The notes under the pieces are model-generated. The model worked only from the letters and a program-made list of their open reading frames with translations, did not search any database and had not been told where the DNA came from. From the NCBI RefSeq assembly GCF_020283565.1, contig NC_060059.1, positions 10,423,501-10,487,500 of the forward strand: DNA of 64,000 nt, in the 5' to 3' direction. This DNA comes from Trifolium pratense. Taxonomy: Eukaryota; Streptophyta; Magnoliopsida; Fabales; Fabaceae. Position numbers and translations under genes: made by a program. Positions 1 to 10,094 of this stretch are shown here, piece after piece. Each line of letters begins with the position of its first letter. Positions within the stretch are counted from its first letter, which is position 1.

Positions 1-640
1 GTTGAAGATACAGCTCATGCATTTTTTACTTGTCCAATGGTGAGTGCAAGCTGGACAGTAGCAGGCGTAGAAACAGTTTTAAACTCACGAACGCATCTGT
101 CACATTCTGCTGCAGAATTTATTTTCAATGTGTGCAGCACTGAAGATAGTTTAGTTGCCGGTCGTGCGTTAATGCTTATGTGGTGTCTTTGGCAAAATAG
201 AAATGACATGGTTTGGAATAGTCACTCGCAGGAAGCACATCAAATTGGACAGCAAGCTTTCAACAGGTGAATTTATGCAAGCTCACCAAATGGATTCACT
301 CTAAGTTATCTACAATTGAAGGAGAAGGAATAGCTCTTCTTGAAGCAATTTCTTTTGCTGTCAAAAGTGGCTGGGACAAGATTATATTTGAGTCATTCTC
401 AAATCTTGGTTGGTTCTATTTATGCTAATAAAATATGAGTTTCAGAGTTTACTTCTATCATTACTAGAATTAGAGCTAGTTTATCTTTTATTCCCAACTT
501 TGAGGTAAAGTTTATGAGGAGACAAGTGAATATGGTTGGTTGCTCACACCCTTGTGAGGGTGGCCATTTCTTGGGTTAGTCACCGTGTTTTGGATACAAT
601 TCCTCCTTATATTGAACTATTATTATTGATTAATGAGAAT
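1..640 (+). pseudogene. Decayed LINE tail (zf-RVT / RNase H-like)
   Basis: The plus strand reads as the C-terminal part of a plant non-LTR retrotransposon protein and runs off the left window edge. A zinc-binding RVT-type segment (TAHAFFTCP, then MWCLWQNRNDMVW) is open to about position 270. Frame-broken RNase H-like sequence follows, with recognisable pieces such as NFEVKFMRRQVNMV near 497-540. Several stops and frame changes separate the pieces, so this is a relic and not a gene. Similar fragments on the minus strand lie near 7971-8510, 21005-21760, 38490-38960, 48955-49460 and 54427-54663. Confidence 0.7.
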
Positions 641-719
641 AGTTAAGTTTGTTTGTTTCATAAAAAAAATTACCACAAACCCTCACAACTCATCAAGTCC
701 TCGTCAATTCTTACTCTCT

Positions 720-925
720 CGCAACGACACTCTCAATGACTTCATTTTCGGACCCTCCCAACTCTCTCGCTTGCAACGACATCATTTTCGGACCCTCGCT
801 TGCAATGACATCATTTTCGGACCCTCGCTTGCAACGACATCATTTTCGGTCTCACTTGCAATGACATCATTTTCAGACCCTCGCTTGCAACGACATAATT
901 TTCGGTCCCTCGCAACGACTCACAT
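720..925. repeat. 29-bp tandem repeat (minisatellite)
   Basis: A unit of about 29 bp, built around TTGCAACGACATCATTTTCG followed by GACCCTCGC, recurs about six times. Copies differ by substitutions such as AACGAC/AATGAC and GGACCC/GGTC, and the outer copies are degenerate. It sits just 3' of the LINE relic. The open frame across it is a by-product of the repeat. Confidence 0.8.
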
Positions 926-1854
926 TCCTCGTCAATTCATAACATTTGGTTAATAGTTTATAATATCTTGAAAAATCCATCCTATTAATCCTTAACGTTT
1001 ATGAATATGTAGAGGAATAATATATTAATATAGCAACTATTTATAAAATATGGAGTACTTGTTTATATAAACTTTAAAGACCAAATAATAAAAGGAGTGA
1101 TACTATCACTTATTTTTTTACAAATAGTGATACTTGACAAACTATATTAAAGACGACGACGGTTTACAAAAATAAAACATATTTAAGAGGAACTCGTTTT
1201 AATAACAGCATTTGTCTTTGCAACACCCATCATAGGATCATAGGAAATTTAACATCATGTTGGATGGAGGATAAAACGCTCATATTTCAAAATTGAACCT
1301 TCTGAAAGACATTAAATATGAATGGTTGAAATATTATACTAGCAACTAATTTCTTAAAACTACAAGGTCGATGTCTTCACAACCCTCAAATATGGACTGC
1401 CTTCTGGTGTTCCAAAATAAGAGGAATCAAAGTTCCTCAACAGAAGAACACTGCCGAGAACAAGTAAAAAAAAACCACCCCTAGAAAGAGCAGAAAGCCA
1501 CCAACTTGGTTTTTAAAAGTAGAAGAAAATGGGTATCACAGAGATGACAGAGTGAAGAAAATTTAGTGGAACAAAATCTACATTGGTTAAAAGCTAGGCT
1601 AATGCATAACCTATAGGTCGGAATTTGAAACTATTGAGGTAAATAGTTACTAATATGTATAACTAATTGTATCAAATAATTCTGTTTGCACTCTTGAAAC
1701 CAAAAAAAAAAAAACATTTAAGTTACAATGAATCGGTATGACTAAATTACCGTAAATAAATCTACAAAGTCATGGAAGTCATTTAATGAGTGCCATCAAA
1801 CAAACCATACTTAACTGACTGCGGATTATTCTATCGAAGCCAACCTTGCATTTG
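926..1854. other. AT-rich intergenic sequence; 3' flank of NAC gene
   Basis: No coding potential or repeat unit was recognised. The right end should contain the 3' UTR of the minus-strand NAC gene that ends at 1855; I could not place its polyadenylation site. Confidence 0.5.
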
Positions 1855-4534
1855 TCATTTACCCGTATACATGAAGCATCCAATCTTGAAACTGAGTGAA
1901 AGAATCACAACTGAGAAACCCGTTAAGAAAAGCCAACCATGTGATAACACAAGTGCAGTTTTGCTACAGATCAAGCCAGAGAGAGGAACCATAGTAGGAG
2001 AGTTAACATCAGGTTGGGGAAACCCAGTAGACATTATGGTGTTAAAACCTCCATTCTTGCCCACCATCCAATCCATTGTGTTGCCTCTAAAAGTAATGTC
2101 TGTTATGCTGATCATACCTGCAGCTATATGAGCTGAACTGGAAGCCTCTGATCCAGAATGCATCCCAAGAGCAAACTTCTTAGCAGGAAACTCTGAAGCA
2201 AATGCAGGTGGAGCTGGTATGTGGGCTAAATATTTATTGGCTTGCTTCACAAAATAATTTGCATCATCTGCCATATCAATAAAAACAGAAGTAAGAAGTG
2301 ATAGATTACACTAATGTACATGCTATATCAATCAACAATAACACGCATGAAAAGAACAGCTTAAGAAATCAGAATGTAAAGTGAAAACGTGAATGAGATT
2401 GTCACCTGAAACCCAGTTTGATCCATCAAGATCGTTGTTTGGCAAAACTTTATTGCTAGACTGTGCTTCAAAAAGATGTTTGTTTGGCAAGGAACTACCA
2501 TTGGTTTCGCCCTCCAGATTCTGTCAATGACCCAAAATAAATATTAAGACAGCTATAATCAAAATAAGTATACAAATGACTTACAAATCTAGAGCAAACC
2601 ATAATTAACCTGATCAATCAAAGGTTGTCCATAGTTGGCAATGAGGCTTTCACTCCCTGCATTCATAGGAGAATCGAAGCATATATATTTGGAAATATCT
2701 TCATCAGGGTAGGTAAGATACTCATCTACCATTGCTGCAACAGAAGGATCTATCTCAGAGGGAACAACTTCGTTAAGATTCCTAATATCATTAGTTTCAA
2801 GGTACTCTTCACCCAAATCTTCACCCAAACCCGTGAGATAAGCAGAGGCATCAAAATATAGATCTGGATCTTCAGATGTAAAATTGAAATTCAGAGGATT
2901 CTCATTATGGGTTGTCTCACCATTGTATCCATCTTGCACTGAGTCAATATTCACACCATATAGATCAGCCATATTATCAGGTTGATCAACCTGATTATCA
3001 TAAATACCAACAGCAGCTTCCAATTGCTTATTATCATTAATAAATGCTTGGGAATACTGAGGAAGGTTACTAGACTCCCCATAGCAGTAGTTTGATGGAA
3101 GATCAGCGCTTCCAACTGTGTCACTAGTATCAAGATCCTAGTAATTGAATAGATTTTTTAAAATTAGAAGAATTAAATATGCAGGAAACATCAGGAAAAG
3201 CAGATCTTATAAAAACAATAATTTTATTTTAAAAAAAAAAAATTATGCTTGAAGAGGAAATCACAAAGAGAAAAATAAAAGACAACTGCAGATGTCTACA
3301 TTCAACATAAAAGGCCCAAACAATGATAAAATCTGTGCAAGAACATATCGGAATGACAGACATAATAACAAATAAATAAATCTCTACCCCATGGAAAGTT
3401 TAGTTAAAAAATCAATCAAAGCTACAATAACATTAATACAACATACAAACATGCGTCCAACAATCTATACCATGAGCACAGTTTAATTAACAATCCAACA
3501 TCATTTGGGATACAACACAAACCTGATCAAGGTCAAGGGTTTCAACAAAATCATCATCAACGGGAGCAGGCAGTTGTTTGAAAGGTTCATTATCAACAGC
3601 CACCAAGGAGTTCACCCATTCATTGACATCAGGAGCATGAGCAGACACTTCTTGTTTCAAAACAACCTCGTTGTTAACAGGCGGCAAAGGAAGCGCTTGT
3701 CCTTCAACAACATTCTCCCATTCAGCTTCAACAAAGGGTGCCCCATATTTCTCCCCATTCTTCGGCCCCGAACCACTCTTCTCAAATATCCTACACAGAA
3801 CATATGCATCCTGCTCCACCAAAACCAAACAAAAATCAAAACATACACAAACCTCATCTCAAATAACAATCAAATCAAAACCCAATTCAATAAATTCAAT
3901 CGATTAAACACAACGATAACAATTCAATAAAATATTCACTATCTATGACTACTATAATAGTATACCTGCACTCCAGCTTTTGCCAATGATTCATCAATCA
4001 TCCTATATTCATGCATAACCCAATTTGACCTGTCACCATGTGGAGCCCTACCCAAGTGATAAACAAGAGTCTTCTTCATTCCAACAGTAACCTCCCCATT
4101 CTTGATAACACGATCCTTGCCAGTAGTCTTCCAGTAACCTCTATCAGTAGCACGGTTCGTCCTGATACTATTACCATACTTCTTGTCCAGCCCAGTGAAA
4201 AAGTACCATTCCAAATCCCTAGTTTTCAACTTAGACAAACCTATAAAAAAAAATCAAATTTTTAGACAATCAAAAAATCAATTAACCTAATTCAAAAAAA
4301 AATCGAAAGAAACCCTAAACCTAAACCTAAACATAAACAAAATAAATGAAATTGAAGAACAAGAGAAAATCACATACTTGGAAGATCCCAGGGCTCGAAC
4401 TTGTAGATATCGATAACGGCGAGATGATCAAAACACGAAGGTAAATTTCCGGTGAGTTTTCGTTTCAAGTAGAAACAAACGATTTCTTCGTCCGTAGGGT
4501 GGAATCGGAATCCAGGACCCTGATAGATAGCCAT
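1855..4534 (-). CDS. Membrane-tethered NAC transcription factor, NAC078/NTL11-NAC053/NTL4-like
   Basis: Six exons on the minus strand, all with GT-AG introns and consistent phase: 4534-4378, 4240-3966, 3810-3523, 3137-2610, 2520-2406 and 2267-1855, giving 591 aa. The N-terminus carries the NAC DNA-binding domain: [10 protein letters not shown] near residue 8, then [40 protein letters not shown] and [19 protein letters not shown]. The first two introns interrupt the NAC domain as is usual for the family. A long acidic middle region follows, probably the activation domain. The last exon has [10 protein letters not shown] and a C-terminal hydrophobic stretch ([20 protein letters not shown]) ending three codons after MY. 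Family knowledge: such NTL proteins are held at membranes and released by proteolysis under stress. The assignment to the NAC078/NAC053 group rests on the shared NAC subdomain wording and the C-terminal block. A close paralog class lies 5.5 kb away (10095-15957). The exact stress role is not visible. Confidence 0.9.
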
Positions 4535-4573
4535 TGATTGATCGATTGAATAGAGAAAGAATCGGTGAAGAAA

Positions 4574-4578
<5 letters not shown>

Positions 4579-4611
<33 letters not shown>

Positions 4612-4618
4612 AGGGTTT
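4579..4618 (-). promoter_or_regulatory. (TC)n leader tract and telo-box-like motif of the NAC gene
   Basis: About 31 bp of uninterrupted GA (TC on the coding strand) lies 45-75 bp upstream of the NAC start codon. It is followed by TTAGGGTTTTA, which on the coding strand contains AAACCCTAA, the plant telo-box core. Pyrimidine tracts in 5' leaders and telo-boxes are common in plant promoters; function here is inference. Confidence 0.4.
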
Positions 4619-5060
4619 TATGTTAATTGAAATCTGAGATATGAGACATTTTTGGGAAATTTTTGAGATATACTTGTGGGAAGGTTCTAGTAACATTGAA
4701 TTGTGGCGGAAGAGGGAGGTAGGATATTATATAGGTACTCCATGGTGAGGTTGGAAGTGTCGCACGTTTATAAGTGTGTGGGAGTGAAAAAAAAGGGTTT
4801 GGATACTACGTGGTTTGATGTGATTGGTTGAGTGATGTCTACGCGGACAAAAATAGTAAAAGGAAAGGAAAAAGAAATACTCCTATGATAATGTGAGTAA
4901 AATGGAAAAGTGTGAATCTATAGACTATATCATATAAGAAAAAAGATACATTGAAATATTTTGTCAAAAGATATATTAAAATATTAAAATATTTTGTAAA
5001 AACAAAAAAGATACATCGAAATATTAATATATTTAGTCTAATATATCAATATTTTAATGT
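4619..5060. other. Promoter-side intergenic sequence of the NAC gene
   Basis: Non-coding sequence upstream of the minus-strand NAC gene. From about 4935 it becomes very AT-rich, with repeated AAAGATACATTGAAATATT-like blocks. I see no gene. Confidence 0.4.
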
Positions 5061-5064
5061 ATCT

Positions 5065-5286
5065 AGAATCTGTTTGGATTGACTTGTTTTTTGAATCTAT
5101 GTAAAACAACTTATGTAAATAAATAAGTTTTTATGTATTATTATAAGTTTTTCATGGTAATTTATGATAAAACAACTTATAAAAATACAGTTTTTGTCGG
5201 TGAAAACTTAAGAACTAACATAAAAGTTTATTTATTTGTATAAGTTCGCATAAGCTCAAAAATAATTGTCAATCCAAACAAGCCCT
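5065..5286. mobile_element. MITE with TIR CTGTTTGGATTGAC
   Basis: The left end CTGTTTGGATTGACTT and the right end TGTCAATCCAAACAAG are inverted repeats about 220 bp apart. The interior is AT-rich, with AAACAACTTATGTAAATAAA and a partial inverted match TTTATTTGTATAAGTTCGCA. A diverged relative lies at about 18608-18778, and similar sequence occurs in Rab intron 1. I could not define a target-site duplication. Confidence 0.55.
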
Positions 5287-5811
5287 AAAAATGTACTTCT
5301 TTTTATATTAGGGATTATAAGGCAAGTAATTTGGATATTTTATTTTATTTTTAAAAAAATAGAAGGAATAAACTATAAACAGAATTTGATTAAGTTTAAT
5401 AATCTAACATAAATATATTTTATCATACTTATGTTATAAATATATCCACATTGTTGTAAAAGTATAAAATATAAATGAAAGAAAAATATAAATGAAAGAA
5501 ATCGTTCACAAGTCATAGTCCAACTATCTCACGTATGTGAATTCATGATGACTTTATTATTTTGTCTATGTACAAATATTTTTTGAAAGAAACTGTAAAA
5601 TTATCTTCAATTTGTTATTAAACTATTATTTTTATTTATTTTGGTTTTAAAATATTTAGAAATAGTATGTTACAAAAACAATTATCCTTAGAAGGTAATT
5701 CTGGGAGGACGGTGGACCAAAAAATTGGGGACCCTATTAGAGGCTCCTTGTATAGTAGTACTATTGTATATTTTGAAAGGAAAAGATATTCAGGAAAAGT
5801 TAAACAAATAG

Positions 5812-6070
5812 TACATTCGTCCCTAATTATAAAATTCTGTTTAACAACTGCACGTACGTCAATGTACAATTTTGATCACTAATATTTTTAATTGTATATT
5901 AGTAAAAATTATAAAAATTTAATATTTTAAAAATACTCATCAAAACAAATTGAACAATATCTTATATGTTAATATTTACATTTATATATTATTAAAAAAA
6001 TACGATCAAAACAAGGTAAATGAATAATACATTTTTATCAATCAGGATCTTATAATTAGGGATGGAGGTA
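5812..6070. mobile_element. Stowaway-type MITE
   Basis: Terminal inverted repeats are clear: TACATTCGTCCCTAATTATA at the left and, read inverted, TACCTCCATCCCTAATTATA at the right. Both continue as matching inverted sequence for about 28 bp. The TA at each end fits a Tc1/mariner (Stowaway) TA target site. The interior is AT-rich and non-coding. Confidence 0.75.
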
Positions 6071-7033
6071 GGACTTTGTATTATGGTTAAGACATCAATA
6101 TTGACAATAACTTAGACAGTTAAAGATATTTTAAATTGTTTCCGGGTTATTTGTGTGTTTTTTTATATTATATAATTTGGGTTATTTGTGTGTATCAAAA
6201 CAATATTTCTAAAATTATAGATTCATAATTTGTAAAAAAAAAAAAAAAAATTATAGATTCATAAAGTAAACGATATGGTCACAAAGAATGAGGGTTGAAA
6301 TGTGATACCTTAAAAAAAAATGTTGTTGAGACTATGACAAGTACCAACCAAATGGGACGGAGCCAGAAATTGAGTTTAAGGAGATCAAGTTTAAAATTAC
6401 AATTTAATAAACAAAAAAACAAAATTTTACAAGATAATATTATAAATTTGCATTTTATGGTTATTGTTTTTAAGTTGAACTTTTTTTGCCCTCTATTTTT
6501 ACATTTGGAAAATGTTAAACGGTGCCCCTTGGACCCAAGTTAAGAAAATTAAAAATGAAATTTCGTCTTGGAACTTGTGCATTCAATGCCTTGAATACTA
6601 ATTTTGTCTTCTTTTTTTTATATGCTTAACAAGTATCTTGGGGCACTGTTTAGTATGACCCTTTACATTTATTGGAATTTTGGTTTAAACTCGTGTATTT
6701 TGCCCTAAAAAATGTTATTTTTTGGGTAAAAAAAGATGAACTATAGTCTCTTTTTTTTTTTTGGAGATGAACTATAATCTCAAAAAAAGAAAGATATTTT
6801 GCCATTAAAAAATATTGAGACAATAAAATATTTTTTTGTCAAAATAAATACCTTTTTCAATGAGAAAAATCCGTTGAGATCAAATTTATAAATAAAGTCC
6901 AAAATTTTGAATTAGAAAAGGGGCTCGTAAGTTTAATAAAATAGGGGGAAAGTAAAAATAAGTCAATAATATAATAACATACTAGTATAAAAATAAATAA
7001 AACTTAGAGGGTTAAACAAAGATACCATACAGA
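6071..7033. other. AT-rich intergenic sequence
   Basis: Low-complexity A/T runs and short open frames with no recognisable protein. Two short blocks near 6180-6265 repeat each other (AATTATAGATTCATAA). I see no gene. Confidence 0.4.
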
Positions 7034-7568
7034 TAGGGATGACAACGGGCGTCCATGGGTGCGGGTTTGACACTTACCAAACCCACACCCGAAATCATCA
7101 CCCAAACCCAAACCCAAAGACTGTTCGGGTGGCAAAACAACACCCACGTCCACACTCATTGGGTTCGGGTTTTTTCCACCCAAACCCAAATCCGCAACAC
7201 ATTTAAAAATAATTTGCAAATTTAAGAAATTAAATTCCAACATAGACTTTGAATTAAATTACAACTAAAATTAAGGTCTTCCAAGGAAATTCAAACATAG
7301 ACTTTCAAGAAATTAAATTACAACTAAAATTTAAGATCTTCCAAGGAAATTGAGGGAGACTATGGGGGTAATTAGGTAATTATAAAATATTTCGGGTGGG
7401 TGTATGGGTTTCGGGTGTGGGTTTGACTGATACCAAACCCACACCCATATTATCGGGTGTCACCCGAACCCAAACTCAAACCCAAACTCAGTCAAATCGG
7501 GTTTCACCCGTTGACTAGGGTTTGAGTTCGGGTGGGTCTCTCGGGTTTAGATTTTTTTGTCATCCCTA
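7034..7568. mobile_element. hAT-type MITE, 535 bp, 8-bp TSD
   Basis: The ends are TAGGGATGACAA and TTGTCATCCCTA, a perfect 12-bp inverted repeat. Flanks are CATACAGA (7026-7033) and CGTACAGA (7569-7576), an 8-bp target-site duplication with one mismatch, the hAT signature. Both subterminal regions are rich in GGGTTTGGGT/ACCCAAACCC-like motifs, unlike the AT-rich flanks. There is no transposase, so it is non-autonomous. Confidence 0.85.
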
Positions 7569-7807
7569 CGTACAGACAAAGTTGTAAAACTAAAGGTGCA
7601 ATATAAACATTTCAGGGTTAAATAAATTTTTCCTTTCTAAAAAATTACCAAATTTTATTTTTCACCCCCATAAAAAAAATTGGCATATTTGTGTCCTTAT
7701 ATAATTCTCTTGCATGCCGTTTTAGTCACTATTTTTTTTCCTTTCCAAAATTGTTTAATTATCCTTAATCTTATACTTTCCTTAGTTTTTTTTTTTTCCA
7801 CCGCCAG

Positions 7808-7905
7808 TTGATTATGGTTCGGGGGTCAATTTTGGCATCAAATGATTTCAGCTCTCTCCCATCGCAGTTGCAGGGGATCGAATCATTGTACTTTCTGTTT
7901 CATGG
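7808..7905 (-). mobile_element. Fragment of tRNA-derived SINE, family 1
   Basis: Matches the family seen at 23005-23137, 25603-25760 and elsewhere. It contains GGTTCGGGGGTCAATTTTGG and GCAGTTGCAGGGGATCGAAT. The tRNA-like B-box reads GATTCGATCCCC on the minus strand. The tRNA-like 5' head is missing. Confidence 0.6.
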
Positions 7906-7970
7906 TTAATCCTCCAAAATTGTTTAATTATCCTTAATCTTAATTTTGTTTTTAAACTCCGAATATTATA

Positions 7971-8510
7971 TCAAAGAAAAAGTGGAGAACCAAGAGGGGA
8001 GACCAAACCCTCAAAAGATCGACAAAATCTAAAACAAGAAAGACCATGTTTATGGCCAGCAAGGTCTTCTCTAATGCTAATAGGAGCAATATTCCACCAA
8101 GTGAACTTAATCAAGGATAAATATGTTGCAGCAAGCTTGTGAGCACAATGGTTATCTTCCCCGTAGATGTGAGAACTGATAAAAGACATGGACTTGACCT
8201 TCAACATACAATTTAAGTATTTAACCATCTAACTTTCAATTGCCAAGGGACAATGTTGAATGACTTAACAACTAATGTAACAAGTCTAGAATCACTTTCA
8301 ATCTATAAACGATCCCATTGCTTGTCACAAGTAAACTCAATGGCTAGAATGACCCTCAGAAGCTCAGCATGAAGAGCATTTGCAATGTCAATATTTTGAG
8401 CAAAACATCCAACATTTTCACCCTTGAAATTCCTGAAGATAATTGCGCAAGCAGCTTGCCAGGGTTACCAAGTGATGTGCCATCAGTGTTACACTACACA
8501 AGTACATTGA
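7971..8510 (-). pseudogene. Decayed LINE RNase H-like fragment
   Basis: Read on the minus strand, pieces of a LINE-type RNase H tail appear: NTDGTSLGNPGK near 8480, a stop-ridden middle, then ISSHIYGEDNHCAHKLAATY and SLIKFTWWNIAPISIREDL. The order and wording match the RNase H tail of plant non-LTR elements. Frameshifts and stops show it is dead. Confidence 0.65.
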
Positions 8511-10094
8511 AGAAATAAATGTGTGGAAGTTTCAAGTGCTTATTGCACAAGGTAAACATAGAAGGCGTCATCAAGCAACTCAACTAGCTGATAAATGTAA
8601 AATGACATTAAAGAATAATTCATATTAAGAATTTCGTGATTTAAATTTAAGGTTAATTGTAGTTAGTAGAATAAATAAGTGAATAGTGAAATTCAAAAAA
8701 GAAGAGTATACTAGTGAAAATTAATAATGATTGTTGTATTTCTAGGATTAAATATGATTTTTTTCTGTAGATAGATAAAATGACAAAACTATTATAAACT
8801 CACACACATAAGTGAGAGAGTCGGGGTTCGAACCTTGGTCAATTTTAGTCCTCTATTAAGTTTATTCCCTATTTAATTTTGATGGTAGTTTTAGTCCTCA
8901 ATATTATTACAATTTTCAAGAATAGTCCGTATTTTAAAAAATGGATACTTTTATTCCCTCAAAATCGTCCCTATAAAGTGCAAATAGGGTCTAAAAGTGT
9001 GTAAAATATTTGAGGGATTAAACTTAAAAATTCATAATTATGTAGGGATTAAAAATATATTTAACCATATTCTATAAGGATAATCATTTTGAGACGGAGA
9101 AATAGTGTAAATATGACACTTTTATGATATCGAGAGTGTATAGGAAAAAAGGAAACACAGTTAAAGTCGAGATGAATATCCTCGAGTATAAATTCTATTG
9201 TCATACCTAATTATAACAACGAGAGTATTTACTCGATTTACTTTGTATATATGAGTTTGATACATAACACAGTTGAATTGTCTCCGCATTCTGATATATG
9301 ATTTCGGACGTAGTAAAAACCAAATATATTGTCCGAAAGTACACATTCAAAAACACATAATTTTTCAGAAATGTGAGGTAAAAATCATAATTAACCAACT
9401 AAGATATCAAGAAGAATTGTGTCATAAGAAAGGCAAGCTGAGTAAGGAGTATGATTGTGGTCTGTGGAGTGTAGTTTACTAATTCTAGAAATGAGAAATG
9501 TCCATTCTATTTTTACCACTATTTTTACTCTTTGATGAAATTTTAGTCAAGTCACGCTCAGTAGTAAATAAGATAAACCGATAAACTTTCTTATTTATGA
9601 AAAGTATTTAAACTGGTCAAAATGAAAAGTACTTCAAAAAAAAAAAGTATAGAAGATTTTATTAAAATGTTGGCAATATTTCTCTTTAGAGATCATTCAT
9701 GTGGAAAAATGTTTGAAGTTTCACACAAAATCCCAAACTAAATTTAAGCAACATACAAGGAAGTCTCAAATCCGATGTCTGTGGCGTTACGACATGTGCC
9801 GACGCACAAGTCTCTTACTAGTTTCCAGTTAACATCGATCATGGAATTGGATTGTTAAACTACTCATTCATAGAAAGTTTAAGAACTAAGATGACCATTT
9901 TTGACAACATTTGGCAACCGAAAAGTCATGCCTTACAGAAAGATGAGTTTTGAAATGATGCATGCCCTTGACATGTTTTAGGCAAAGAAACAGACTAGAA
10001 ACAGACATGAAAAAATAAACTAAATATCCCAAAATTAACAGTAAACATAACTGATAGTACATCATCTTACAAGGAGTGAGATCACTCCCAACAT
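8511..10094. other. Intergenic sequence, 3' flank of NAC082-like gene
   Basis: AT-rich and non-coding. Around 8810-8850 a tRNA-like stretch GTCGGGGTTCGAACCTTGG looks like a SINE scrap. Positions 9780-10094 include the probable 3' UTR of the minus-strand gene ending at 10095. I see no other gene. Confidence 0.4.

Noticed and set aside
720..925. CRISPR-like array
   Set aside because: Repeats are contiguous without unique spacers, and the DNA is plant nuclear.
720..953. Open frame across the 29-bp repeats as a repeat protein gene
   Set aside because: The frame follows from the minisatellite. There is no conserved domain, the copies are degenerate, and it sits beside a dead LINE.
4308..4335. 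Interstitial telomere repeat (AAACCCTAAACCTAAACCTA)
   Set aside because: Only a few degenerate units inside NAC intron 1; too short to be a telomeric insertion.
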